24,288 nt of DNA from Pseudomonadota bacterium (GCA_023388935.1 JAEWFG010000205.1:1-24288); one strand, 5' to 3'; positions 1 through 6,606 are shown, numbered from the stretch's first letter. The notes: a model not told the origin generated them from the sequence alone. Numbers and translations: made by a program.

Positions 1-52
1 CAATCTTCGCCTTCAGTGCTGCGTCGATCTTCCGTCTCGTCTTCTTCGTCAT
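1..52 (-). CDS. IS3-family transposase OrfA, N-terminal end only (runs off the window)
   Basis: Reading the minus strand, the first 17 codons give a very basic N-terminus (MTKKTRRKIDAALKAKI) that I recognise as the start of OrfA proteins of IS3-family elements, the small helix-turn-helix protein made ahead of the OrfB integrase. A GGAGGG Shine-Dalgarno lies at 57-62. It fits the ATG at 52 better than the preceding ATG at 55, which would leave almost no spacing. The rest of the gene lies outside the window. The start sits only 15 bp after the stop of the response regulator upstream, consistent with the element having landed in that gene's 3' end. Family assignment is from sequence memory only. 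Confidence 0.7.
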   Translation of the reverse strand, partial: MTKKTRRKIDAALKAKI

Positions 53-126
53 CATGCCCTCCGTCTATCAAACGGAGCGGCCCTTTTCCAACTCAGCCTC
101 TGGTCCCAAAATCGGGGTCCATTTCA
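1..126 (-). mobile_element. Left end of an IS3-type insertion sequence (partial)
   Basis: Downstream of about position 126 (minus strand) the response-regulator gene stops resembling its family and the sequence begins TGAAATGGACCCCGATTTTG. This TGA-initiated, C/G-run-containing stretch looks like the terminal inverted repeat of an IS3-type element, followed by about 70 bp of leader and then OrfA. The right end is outside the window, so neither the matching inverted repeat nor a target duplication can be seen. A small stem (59-64 pairing with 72-77, 6 bp) lies just before OrfA. The boundary is inferred. Confidence 0.5.
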
Positions 127-457
127 CCCTCACCATCCGGACAATCTCGTCCGGATGGTAGGGCTTGTTCAGGATGCGGCTGCCCGGCACGGGGCGAGGT
201 GCGGCGGGCGAGTAGCCCGTGGCGTAGATCACCGGCAGTTCCGGATCGCTTTCGCGGCAGCGCTCCGCGATCTGCCAGCCATCGATGTTTCCGGGCAGCC
301 TGACATCAGTGACCAAGACGTCCGCGACGTGGCGCTTGCACCAGTCCAGCGCCTCTTCCCCGGTGCGCGCGTGGATCACGTGGTAGCCCGCATCGCGGAG
401 CGCTTCGACAACGAATTCACGGATAAGGGGGTCGTCCTCGACGAGAAGTACGCTCAC
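68..457 (-). CDS. Single-domain response regulator (CheY-like receiver), 3' end replaced by IS sequence
   Basis: A 129-residue receiver with no output domain. The acidic pocket is E7-D8-D9, the phospho-acceptor is D51 (in VTDVRLP), the conserved Thr is T80 (YATGY) and the Lys is K98 (NKPYHP). Such stand-alone receivers are common in Bradyrhizobium and act by protein-protein contact. I chose the GTG at 457 although the frame is open upstream to an ATG at 511. A perfect EcfG-type promoter (496-520) would start transcription downstream of 511, and the 457 start gives the usual N-terminus immediately before the first beta strand. Residues from about 111 onward (VKWTPIL...RSV) do not look like receiver sequence and are probably read from the inserted IS3 end. 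The alpha5 face may therefore be shortened or altered. Confidence 0.75.
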   Translation of the reverse strand: MSVLLVEDDPLIREFVVEALRDAGYHVIHARTGEEALDWCKRHVADVLVTDVRLPGNIDGWQIAERCRESDPELPVIYATGYSPAAPRPVPGSRILNKPYHPDEIVRMVRVKWTPILGPEAELEKGRSV

Positions 458-495
458 TGGCAGCTCACTTGGGATAGCGTTCGCAACACATGTCG

Positions 496-520
496 AACGG
501 CCCAATTGCATCGTCGTTCC
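496..520 (-). promoter_or_regulatory. EcfG (general stress) type promoter of the receiver gene
   Basis: Read on the minus strand, GGAAC (520-516), 16 bases, CGTT (499-496). This is an exact match to the consensus known for EcfG sigma factors of Bradyrhizobium and relatives. It lies 38 bp before the GTG start at 457, a spacing similar to the two other exact sites in this window. Confidence 0.65.
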
Positions 521-616
521 CGACGTGAGCGGGACTGGAGGGTTCAAGCGGTCTCGGCGCAACGCGAGATAGGGGATTGGCAATGCCGGCAGAGGATGAA
601 GCTCCGATCTGCAGCT

Positions 617-832
617 TCATCGAGGGCGTCCCATGGTCGCGCGAGCGGCCGCTACGGCCATCCAGTCCCGCAGCAGTCCTCTGTCCTCTTTCGAAAAGGA
701 CGCGCGCCGCTTGAGATCATCCAAGCTCTCGCCGGGATGGCATCGCGCGTAATCCTCGCGGATCAGGGACTCGAGATAGGTCGGGTCCCCCTCGCTGCCA
801 GGATCGAGATGCTGGGGCGGGTCGGTCCTCAT
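617..832 (-). CDS. Small hypothetical protein, 71 aa
   Basis: A short acidic-to-mixed soluble protein with no recognised domain. The middle (YLESLIREDYARCHPGESLD) reads like an alpha-helical segment, with one Cys, and it resembles uncharacterised Bradyrhizobium small proteins. I chose the ATG at 832 rather than the longer open frame starting at 877, because AGAGGAAA lies just upstream with good spacing. It points away from the zinc-ribbon gene at 1026, with a 193-bp divergent region between them. A one-mismatch EcfG-type promoter precedes it (878-902). Function unknown; coding status is supported by the ribosome binding site and by the absence of a better frame. Confidence 0.6.
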   Translation of the reverse strand: MRTDPPQHLDPGSEGDPTYLESLIREDYARCHPGESLDDLKRRASFSKEDRGLLRDWMAVAAARATMGRPR

Positions 833-877
833 GGATTTCCTCTGGCACGTGGTGGAGGGCGTCACGATGCAGCACAC

Positions 878-902
878 AACGGGAAGAGCAATCGTTGGTT
901 CG
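878..902 (-). promoter_or_regulatory. Possible EcfG-type promoter (one mismatch)
   Basis: Minus strand CGAAC (902-898), 16 bases, CGTT (881-878). It differs from the consensus only in the first base of the -35 element and lies 45 bp before the ATG at 832. Confidence 0.35.
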
Positions 903-964
903 GACGCAGATCCTGCCCTGGCGCCAAGTCGACGGCGTCGAGGTCTGGCGGAAGGTGGCGAGAC

Positions 965-989
965 GGAACCTCCGCATGTTCGAGCCGTT
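965..989 (+). promoter_or_regulatory. EcfG (general stress) type promoter of the zinc-ribbon gene
   Basis: GGAAC (965-969), 16 bases, CGTT (986-989) is an exact consensus match, 36 bp before the ATG at 1026. With the minus-strand site at 878-902 it makes this a divergent pair of stress-type promoters. Confidence 0.65.
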
Positions 990-1025
990 CGCAGCCATGG
1001 GGCTTACCTGGAAGGAGCCATGGCG

Positions 1026-1208
1026 ATGATCGAAACCGATACGCTTTTGGAGAAATGTCCCCGCTGCGGCGCCTGGCCCATGGCCGCAAATTTGCCTCGG
1101 ACGTCCTTTGCGCAGCCGGACATCCGCTTCAGGTGTCCGAGATGCCACGGTGACGAGGCCGGCCGGCTGCGTCGTCCGTTCCCGCAGCGGGATCTGGACG
1201 CGGCCTGA
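1026..1208 (+). CDS. Small zinc-ribbon protein, 60 aa
   Basis: A 60-residue protein with two CPRC knuckles (C11/C14 and C37/C40) about 22 residues apart, as expected for one zinc ribbon binding a single Zn. The C-terminus is rich in Arg and Asp. An AAGGAG ribosome binding site sits 8 bases before this ATG; an in-frame ATG two codons earlier would be too close to it. Its TGA overlaps the ATG of the next reading frame (TGATG at 1206-1210), which suggests translational coupling. The exact EcfG-type promoter 36 bp upstream predicts stress induction. It may bind nucleic acid or a protein partner, but nothing in the sequence decides which. Confidence 0.7.
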   Translation: MIETDTLLEKCPRCGAWPMAANLPRTSFAQPDIRFRCPRCHGDEAGRLRRPFPQRDLDAA

Positions 1209-1451
1209 TGAAGATCCGGACACATTCCGAAAGGCATATCGTCGAGCTCGATGACGGCTCGCGATGGCAGGTGTTTCCGGGCACTGGATCTCACGCTCGC
1301 GTGGAAGCCCGAAACCGATCTGACGCTCGTTACGGTGGATGACGACGTGGCCTCGCACGCGCTGGCCGGCGGCGGCGTCAAGGTCCGCGTCATACCAGCC
1401 GGCGAAAGCTGGCCGGTCCGCAAGATCAAGGACGCGCTGAAGCAAAGTTGA
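1208..1451 (+). pseudogene. Frameshifted small hypothetical protein (about 81 aa if intact)
   Basis: The ATG at 1208 opens a frame starting MKIRTHSERHIVELDDGSRW and reaching VFPG near 1282. The sequence then continues convincingly only in another frame (DLTLAWKPETDLTL to the TGA at 1451). Joined, the two halves match a small Bradyrhizobium protein family I recall with DDxSxWQxFPGDLDLTLxWKP in its middle. The expected GGC-GAC-CTG at about 1281-1286 reads GGC-A-CTG, so two bases appear to be missing (equivalently one extra). As written, translation ends early at about 1342. This is either a real frameshift or a sequencing error. It is translationally coupled to the preceding zinc-ribbon gene. 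Confidence 0.6.
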
Positions 1452-1543
1452 GTTGCCCGACCGCCCGCTACCCCCACCGCGAGGCGAACGTTCAATGCGT
1501 CTTGGACGAGCCGACCGAGCCTGAAGAAAGAACCGGCCCTTCT

Positions 1544-1741
1544 TCATGCTTCGCCGGTGCCGGAGAAGAGCGTCGCCGGCTGAGTGGTGCGCGCCGTCGG
1601 CAACGGACGAGCGATTGCGGACGGCCGGCACTTGGCATCGTACTTCTTCGCCAAGTCCAGCAGGCGCCTGCGAGTGAATGGGTCAGCCTTTTCCGCCAGG
1701 TCGCGCGCCCGCTGCGCGAAGCCGCTGTAGATCTCTTCCAT
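1544..1741 (-). CDS. Small helical hypothetical protein, 65 aa
   Basis: The protein begins MEEIYSGFAQRARDLAEKAD followed by PFTRRRLLDLAKKYD. This amphipathic, probably helical N-terminal half is followed by a Pro/Thr-rich tail ending TLFSGTGEA. I recognise this as a widespread small Bradyrhizobium family of unknown function. The start at 1741 is preceded by GGGGTGG at suitable spacing; earlier ATG/TTG codons in frame overlap that site. Its mRNA end can form a weak stem (1532-1537 with 1553-1558) followed by a T-rich stretch, perhaps a terminator, with the stop codon lying in the loop. Confidence 0.65.
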   Translation of the reverse strand: MEEIYSGFAQRARDLAEKADPFTRRRLLDLAKKYDAKCRPSAIARPLPTARTTQPATLFSGTGEA

Positions 1742-1858
1742 GACGCCACCCCACAACATCAACTGACGCCGATCTTCAATCGTCGGCGAGGTTCACGTCA
1801 AGGCATGCTTGTGCGCGCCCGGCAAACGGCACTAGGCTGGTCCCGGCAGAGGAGTCAC

Positions 1859-2041
1859 ATGTCGCTGCTGCATCCTGTCCGGAAGCCATGCCCGCACTGT
1901 GGGCGGCCGATGAAGCTCGTCCACGACGAGGCCGCCAGAGGCGGGGAACGCTACGTCTGCCCCGATTGAGACGACGATCCGCTGCACGATCCCGCCGCCC
2001 GGAAGTGGGTGGACGGCCCGCTGCAGCCGCCCGCGAAATAG
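1859..2041 (+). pseudogene. Small zinc-ribbon protein interrupted by an in-frame TGA at the last Cys
   Basis: An excellent ribosome binding site (AGAGGAG, 1848-1854) precedes the ATG at 1859. The protein has CPHC at C11/C14 and a second knuckle beginning C34-P-D, where the expected fourth Cys (codon 37) is TGA at 1967-1969. Beyond it the same frame continues for 23 sensible codons (DDDPLHDPAARKW... ending PPAK) to a TAG at 2039-2041. That tail also looks like the family's normal C-terminus. The simplest reading is a TGC-to-TGA nonsense mutation giving a 36-residue product lacking one zinc ligand. Selenocysteine insertion is a remote alternative that I do not favour. Confidence 0.65.
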
Positions 2042-2388
2042 CGGTCAAGGAAGAAATCAGCGTGGGCTGGTCAGCGCCTCGCAAAGACTGGGGTGCTGTC
2101 CTCTCGGTAAGGCAGACTAGCACACTCAAAAATGAGTGCCCCTTTCGGGCAATCGTTATTCTTGGTTGGCCATTATAAAATCCGCCGGCCCCCGGGCGCA
2201 TCCAGCCTCGGTCCGGAGCGCAGGCGGCCTCGCCATGTGTAACAGCGTTGGTGGGGCCGCTGCTGCATGAGCGCCCGCGGTAGCCAGGGGCGAGGACGCA
2301 TGTGACGAAGTTAAAGAGGCGGCCATCCACCGAAGCCCCGTCAAACAACTTAGGATGCGAAAAGGCCCAAAACCGAAAGGCAGTGGTT
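2042..2388 (+). other. Intergenic stretch without a supported gene
   Basis: About 350 bp in which no frame has a convincing start, ribosome binding site or family resemblance. It holds a small perfect stem-loop (2123-2128 pairing with 2133-2138, loop of four A) directly followed by a GCCC/GGGC mini-stem and a weakly T-rich run near 2155-2163. This might end transcription from the zinc-ribbon gene upstream. Confidence 0.4.
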
Positions 2389-2413
2389 GCAACCTAGCAC
2401 TCTTGGGTACGTT
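2389..2413 (+). promoter_or_regulatory. Possible EcfG-type promoter of the DUF2171 gene (one mismatch)
   Basis: GCAAC (2389-2393), 16 bases, CGTT (2410-2413), with one mismatch in the -35 element and a spacing of 32 bp to the ATG at 2446. The -35 overlaps a perfect 10-bp palindrome GGTTGCAACC (2385-2394). Confidence 0.4.
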
Positions 2414-2445
2414 TGCTGTTCGGTGTTGCCGGAAGGAGATCGATG

Positions 2446-2682
2446 ATGGACATTTCGCTGATCAAAGAGCACATGGACGTGATCTCGTCAGACCGGAAAA
2501 AGGTCGGAAAGGTCGATCATCTCGATGGTTCCGACAAGATTAAATTGACCAAACATAGCTCACCCAACGGCCAGCATCACCACTTAATCCCGATCTCTTG
2601 GGTAGACCGCGTCGATCAACATGTGCACCTGAACAAAAGCGGAGCCGATGTGACCGCTCATTGGCGGCATGAGCAAAATTAG
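2446..2682 (+). CDS. DUF2171-family small protein, 78 aa
   Basis: The protein begins MDISLIKEHMDVISSDRKKV, continues GKVDHLDGSDKIKLTK, and ends in a WVDRVDQHVHLNKSG strand pair. This is the pattern of the DUF2171 family, PRC-barrel-like beta proteins of about 75-80 residues that are common in rhizobia and often stress-associated. AAGGAG lies 7 bases before this ATG; the ATG one codon earlier is also possible. A cluster of three His (GQHHHLIP) at mid-protein is notable but typical of the group. It is convergent with the NUDIX gene downstream, with a gap of only 56 bp. The molecular role is unknown. Confidence 0.75.
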   Translation: MDISLIKEHMDVISSDRKKVGKVDHLDGSDKIKLTKHSSPNGQHHHLIPISWVDRVDQHVHLNKSGADVTAHWRHEQN

Positions 2683-2738
2683 CGCCCGCTAGATTTGTCG
2701 CATTCGAAACCCGCTCGTCGCGGCGGCCTGCTGGTGGA

Positions 2739-3278
2739 CTAGATCAGCCGACCTCGCTGCGCACGATCTAGATCAAGCGCTTTCACCAACCGGTCCAGGA
2801 ACTGGACTTGCGCGAAAAGTAGTTTCGTAGCCCCGATCTCGAGATCGAACCAGGCCGCACGGTCCACCTCGGGGAACGTCTGGCGCCGCCCGCTCCTCGG
2901 CGGCCATTCCATCTCGAACTTGTTGCTCGCCAAAGACGCGGGATCGAAGTCGCCTTCCCCGAAGTAGGCGATGACGCGCTTGCCGGCCCGCTGGTGAACT
3001 TCACCGAGCGGTCGCAACGGACCAACCGACGCCGCCGGCCCCAGTTCTTCAGTGAATTCGCGTAGCGCGGCACTTTCCGGATACTCCCGGGAGCCGATTT
3101 CGCCCTTCGGGATCGACCAGGCGCCGTCATCCTTGTTTCGCCAGAACGGCCCGCCGGGATGGACCAGCAGTACCTCCAGGCCTCGGGCGCCCTTGCGATA
3201 TGCTAGAATGCCGGCGCTCGTTTTCGATCTGATCGGAACGGACCTTACTCCGCGGGATGTCGTTGGGCGCCGCCGCAT
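2739..3278 (-). CDS. NUDIX hydrolase, 179 aa
   Basis: Contains a complete Nudix box: G59, five residues, E65, seven residues, then R73-E-F-T-E-E-L-G80. The Glu residues coordinate the metal for cleavage of a nucleoside-diphosphate-linked substrate. The final hydrophobic position is Pro81 instead of an aliphatic residue. The strand before it (SAGILAYRKG...EVLLVHPGG) and the WSIPKGE turn are typical of the (di)nucleoside polyphosphate/8-oxo-dGTP type, but the substrate cannot be read from sequence. The start at 3278 lacks a clear ribosome binding site. The first 17 residues look non-conserved, so the true start may be internal. It is divergent from the DUF3750 gene, 57 bp away. Confidence 0.8.
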   Translation of the reverse strand: MRRRPTTSRGVRSVPIRSKTSAGILAYRKGARGLEVLLVHPGGPFWRNKDDGAWSIPKGEIGSREYPESAALREFTEELGPAASVGPLRPLGEVHQRAGKRVIAYFGEGDFDPASLASNKFEMEWPPRSGRRQTFPEVDRAAWFDLEIGATKLLFAQVQFLDRLVKALDLDRAQRGRLI

Positions 3279-3335
3279 GGCGAACGCGGTCAGACGGACT
3301 ATGTCAAGACGACAAACTCTTTCGCTCGCACAACG

Positions 3336-4166
3336 TTGAAAAAAGTCGTGCTCATATTCATTCTACTCGTCTTCGGACCGATAGCTGCGTCGGCCGCTCG
3401 CTACTTCTGGATCGGAGACGGCCGCGCGAATTGGCAGACCGCGGACCGGTCTAGCGCCGGCCTTCTCGCGCCGGCGGACAAGCACCCCGACGCAATCATC
3501 CGTGTCTTTGCCGCTCGTACTGTCAGATGGCGCAGCATCTTCGCAGTCCACACGTGGATTGTAGTGAAGGAAAAGGATGCGACCAGCTACAGCCGTTACG
3601 ACTGCACCGCGTGGGGCGATCCAATCCGGAGCAACGGGTTTCCGCCTGACGGCCGCTGGTTCGGCGCACTTCCCGACACGATCGTGGCCGTCGACGGCGA
3701 GCGCGCCGAAGCTCTAATTCCGAAGATCCGCTACGTGATCGAGAATTACAAGTTCCGGTCTTACGGGGACTATAACGCTTGGCCTGGACCAAACTCCAAT
3801 ACCTTCGTTCAGGCCGCCCTAAATTCCGTTCCAGAACTGCAAGCCGTTCTGCCGCCTACCGCGATCGGCAAGGATTACCCTTACGACGGACGATGGTTCG
3901 GTGTGACGCCATCGGGGACAGGTGTTTATTGTTCGCTTGCCGGCTATCTCGGCCTGACGATGGGTTGGATCGAGGGCTTCGAGCTCAACTTCTTTGGCGC
4001 CGTACTCGGTTTTGACCTCCGACGTCCTGCATTGAAGCTTCCGGGCCTCGGCCGCTTTGGTGTTGCCGCGGGCCTGGAGCCTTGGGTGTCACCTCTTGCG
4101 GAAGAGTCGGCCGGAACGGGGGATGGACAGCGGAGTGCGCAATGCCTCAAGGCACTGTCTCGATGA
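3336..4166 (+). CDS. DUF3750-family exported or membrane-anchored protein, 276 aa
   Basis: A hydrophobic N-terminus (MKKVVLIFILLVFGPIAASA) acts as a signal peptide or anchor. It is followed by motifs I associate with DUF3750: SSAGLLAPADKHPDAIIRVFAART, FAVHTWIVVKE, and the invariant-looking WPGPNSNTFV followed by LPPTAIGKDY. The WPGPNSN segment may be a catalytic or structural loop, but no activity is established for the family. The C-terminal 40 residues (after GFDLRRPALKLPGLGRFG) are low in similarity to what I recall and may be an extension. The start is a TTG with no good ribosome binding site. An internal GTG four codons later is an alternative. Confidence 0.75.
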   Translation: MKKVVLIFILLVFGPIAASAARYFWIGDGRANWQTADRSSAGLLAPADKHPDAIIRVFAARTVRWRSIFAVHTWIVVKEKDATSYSRYDCTAWGDPIRSNGFPPDGRWFGALPDTIVAVDGERAEALIPKIRYVIENYKFRSYGDYNAWPGPNSNTFVQAALNSVPELQAVLPPTAIGKDYPYDGRWFGVTPSGTGVYCSLAGYLGLTMGWIEGFELNFFGAVLGFDLRRPALKLPGLGRFGVAAGLEPWVSPLAEESAGTGDGQRSAQCLKALSR

Positions 4167-4843
4167 TGTTATCGGACGGCTTCTAATTCAGAATTCCGCG
4201 TGCCAAACGGCGCGGGGCCGCCGTAGGCCTGAGGCGACCGCCGGTAGGGCAATTTCGACGCTTCGTGGACGATAACGCGCTCGGTCGCCGAACGCTTCAT
4301 TTACGATGATGGGACGGCTTCGCAGCTCGGGCACTCGCAGCTGATCACTATCGGGCCGCCGACTTGTGCACGGGGCCTTCTATAAAGCCGGCAAGGCGCG
4401 AAATGAGGAGGACGGGAGCCGAACCCGCGCGGCATCGCCAGCCGCGACCGTCCCGCCGGCCCGCACCACGCCCAGCACCCCGGTTTTGAACGGAGGGCCC
4501 GTTTCCGCCGACGAGAGCACCTGCCGTGTGAGGCCAGCCCGGAAACGGTCGATGAGGACGCAGGGCGTCCGGCAGCAGAGTTCGCTGGGCAGCGGGCTCT
4601 AGATGATTTCCTGAAGGCGCTCGTGAGAGAAGAAAAACGGAGACGATAGAGGTAAGCCGCTTCAGTTGACGGCCTCCTTAATTTCTAATGTCGCCTTTTG
4701 TGAAGGGTTTGGGATGCCGGCTGCTTGAGGGACGGCGCGGCGTGTTCGGCGGCCGGCGTCCGAAAGCCTCAGGGGAGATGCTATGGGGCGGCGGCGGGGG
4801 ATATTGCATCCATCGTTGCTGATGTAAACCGATGGAGCGCCCC
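4167..4843 (+). other. Degenerate intergenic region with remnants of small genes
   Basis: No intact gene is supported. Around 4352-4400 the sequence resembles 19757-19806 (TTGTGCAC, then CCTT, then AGCCGGCAAGGCG), and both translate to a shared AGKA-x-x-EE-x-G stretch. In another frame, 4440-4649 encodes an open run ending ALDDFLKALVREEKRRR with a TAG at 4647. This looks like a genuine protein C-terminus but has no start in frame, so a frameshift would be needed to join it to the upstream piece. The last 200 bp before 4844 resemble the leader of an IS110-type element, including a 6-bp stem (4810-4815 with 4830-4835). Confidence 0.35.
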
Positions 4844-5075
4844 ATGAAGAAGTTGAATGATCTAAGCCGACCCCCGATCCCCCTCGATCCGGACGGCACG
4901 CTGATCGCGGTTATCGAACTGAGCCTGTCGAGCTGGCTCGTAGCCGGCATCGTGCCTGGCGTTGAGCGCCAGCCATTGAAGAAGCTCGCGGTCGACGAGA
5001 GCGCATTGCTAACGTTGCTGCATCGTTGGCGAGAGGAAGCAGCGAAGGCAGGGCATCGGATCAAACGCATAGCGC
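4844..5075 (+). pseudogene. IS110-family transposase, 5' fragment
   Basis: The frame from the ATG at 4844 (GGAG at 4834-4837) reads LDPDGTLIAVIELSLSSWLV, then GVERQPLKKLAVDESALLTL, then HRWREEAAKAGHRIKRIA. I recognise this as the N-terminal start of the RuvC-like DEDD domain of IS110-family transposases common in Bradyrhizobium; the first catalytic Asp region normally includes the IAVIE strand. Resemblance stops abruptly after RIKRIA (about 5073), where AFEAG or similar would be expected. The remaining frame is unrelated and runs antisense into amiE. Only about 77 of roughly 340 residues remain, so it is a dead remnant. Confidence 0.7.
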
Positions 5076-5077
5076 AA

Positions 5078-5094
5078 GGAAAGCTGCGCTTTCC
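5078..5094 (-). terminator. Short perfect hairpin downstream of amiE
   Basis: GGAAAGC, loop TGC, GCTTTCC is a 7-bp perfect stem about 50 bp past the amiE stop and just inside the IS110 breakpoint. There is no clear T run after it on the minus strand, so a terminator role is possible but weak. Confidence 0.3.
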
Positions 5095-5144
5095 ACGATC
5101 AATCCGCCTGCTCACGTCTTTCAACCGAGGCCCTGCAGGATGGT

Positions 5145-6185
5145 CTAATAGTTCGTCGCGGACTTCTCGTTCGGAATGCCGTCAATTGGGCATTCTTCGG
5201 TACCGACCATCGGGCGTGTCATCGCCTCGACCATGTCGCGCGTACCTTCGGGATCGGCGATCCACTTCGAATAAAAGTCGTAGGGACAAGCTGAGAGGCC
5301 CTTGGCTCCGTCGCCAGAATTGATCATGCCGGTGTAGCCGCGATGCAGTAGTTTGAAGAGATGGTTCTGCGACTGGTTGTTGCGGCGGGCATCGCGGATC
5401 AGGCTCTTCGACAGGCCGGCGTACTGGATGCCGTATTCCTCCTCGCCGGTCTCGCCGAGCGTGCGGCCGTCGAAGCCGACGATCGCGGAGTGGCCGAAAT
5501 AGGAGTAGACGCCGTCGAAACCTGCAGCGTTGGCGACCGCGACGTAGACGTTGTTGGCCCAGGCCATCGCCTTCGAGATCATCACCTGTTGCTCCTTCGC
5601 CGGATACATGTAGCCCTGGCACCGCACGATCAGCTCCGCGCCCTTCATCGCGCAGTCGCGCCAGATTTCCGGGTAGTTGCCGTCGTCGCAGATGATCAGG
5701 CTGACCTTCAGGCCCTTCGGGCCATCGGAGACATAGGTGCAATTGCCGGGATACCAGCCCTCGATCGGCACCCAAGGCATGATCTTGCGGTATTTCTGAA
5801 CGATCTCGCCCTTGTCGTTCATCAGGATCAGCGTGTTGTAGGGCGCCTTGTGCGGATGCTCCTCGTGCCGCTCGCCGGTCAGCGAGAACACACCCCACAC
5901 CTTCGCCTTGCGGCAGGCTCCGGCGAAGATCGCTGTCTCCTCGCCCGGCACCTGCGAGGCGGTGTCGTACATTTCCTGGGCGTCGTACATGATGCCGTGG
6001 GTGGAGTATTCCGGAAAGATCACGAGATCCATGCCCGGCAGGCCGAGCTTCATGCCCACGACCATGTCGGCGATCTTGCGCGCGTTGTCGAGCACTTCGG
6101 TCCTGCTGTGCAGCCGCGGCATCTTGTAATTGACGACGGCAACGCCGACAACGTCATTGCTGGAAGAAATGTCACCGTGAAGCAT
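5145..6185 (-). CDS. amiE: Aliphatic amidase
   Basis: 346 residues, the normal length for AmiE, a nitrilase-superfamily enzyme hydrolysing short aliphatic amides (acetamide, propionamide and similar) to the carboxylate and ammonia in the cytoplasm. The catalytic triad is at the classical numbering: E59 (IFPEYS), K134 (KYRKIMPW) and C166 (IICDDGNYPE). The start MLHGDISSSNDVVGVAVVNY matches the family N-terminus exactly. It differs from formamidase AmiF, which has ICHDG at the nucleophile and a different N-terminus. It is the last gene of the urt-fmd operon, 51 bp after fmdB, with AAGGG before the ATG. Its 3' flank is an IS110 remnant. Its presence with FmdA means that formamide and larger amides are handled by separate enzymes. 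Confidence 0.93.
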   Translation of the reverse strand: MLHGDISSSNDVVGVAVVNYKMPRLHSRTEVLDNARKIADMVVGMKLGLPGMDLVIFPEYSTHGIMYDAQEMYDTASQVPGEETAIFAGACRKAKVWGVFSLTGERHEEHPHKAPYNTLILMNDKGEIVQKYRKIMPWVPIEGWYPGNCTYVSDGPKGLKVSLIICDDGNYPEIWRDCAMKGAELIVRCQGYMYPAKEQQVMISKAMAWANNVYVAVANAAGFDGVYSYFGHSAIVGFDGRTLGETGEEEYGIQYAGLSKSLIRDARRNNQSQNHLFKLLHRGYTGMINSGDGAKGLSACPYDFYSKWIADPEGTRDMVEAMTRPMVGTEECPIDGIPNEKSATNY

Positions 6186-6236
6186 TTGAAACGCCCTTCT
6201 GTTCTGGTTTGAGTTTGGCCGACGTAGCTCGCCGCG

Positions 6237-6587
6237 TCAGTGGCTGATCATCCAGGGCCGCGCGGTCGGAAAGCCGACGGCACCGCTCTTGCTTTTCGTA
6301 ACCAGTCGTCCCGATTTCTTCTTGTTGCTGGTCCCGCAGCAGCCGCAGCCCGGTCCGTGCGCGGCCTTGTACTGATCGAGCGTCTTCGGCGCGTGCCTGT
6401 TGCGTTCGTTCGTGGCGTGCGCCTTGCGCTTGTCCGCTGGCATGCAGGAGAACGCCGGCGCGGTCAGGATCACGCGCGGCGATTCCGTTTCGCAGCGCGG
6501 GCAGGCTAGCGGCGCGTCGCATTCGGCCATCGGCCGCATGTCGGTAAAGGGGCCGCAGTCATTGCAGAGATATTCATAGACGGGCAT
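6237..6587 (-). CDS. fmdB: FmdB-family zinc-ribbon protein
   Basis: 116 residues beginning MPVYEYLCNDCGPFTDMRPM, with the zinc ribbon formed by C8/C11 and C29/C32. This is the signature of the FmdB/CxxC-ribbon regulatory family, named from the formamidase cluster of Methylophilus methylotrophus. The C-terminal half is a basic, low-complexity linker (KRKAHATNERNRH) with a GCGCCG patch that adds three more Cys. It is probably a regulator or assembly helper for FmdA rather than an enzyme; this is inference from its name-giving cluster. GAAGGGA precedes the ATG. It follows fmdA after a 69-bp gap holding a very stable hairpin. Confidence 0.88.
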   Translation of the reverse strand: MPVYEYLCNDCGPFTDMRPMAECDAPLACPRCETESPRVILTAPAFSCMPADKRKAHATNERNRHAPKTLDQYKAAHGPGCGCCGTSNKKKSGRLVTKSKSGAVGFPTARPWMISH

Positions 6588-6606
6588 CGTCGATCCCTTC
6601 GCTTTT

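Noticed and set aside
155..1153. 332-aa plus-strand open frame
   Set aside because: It runs antisense to the receiver and the small gene at 617, has a Arg/Gly-rich composition typical of shadow frames in high-GC DNA, and has no ribosome binding site.
4832..5323. Full 163-aa plus-strand ORF as a functional protein
   Set aside because: Only the first 77 codons resemble an IS110 transposase; the remainder is antisense to amiE.
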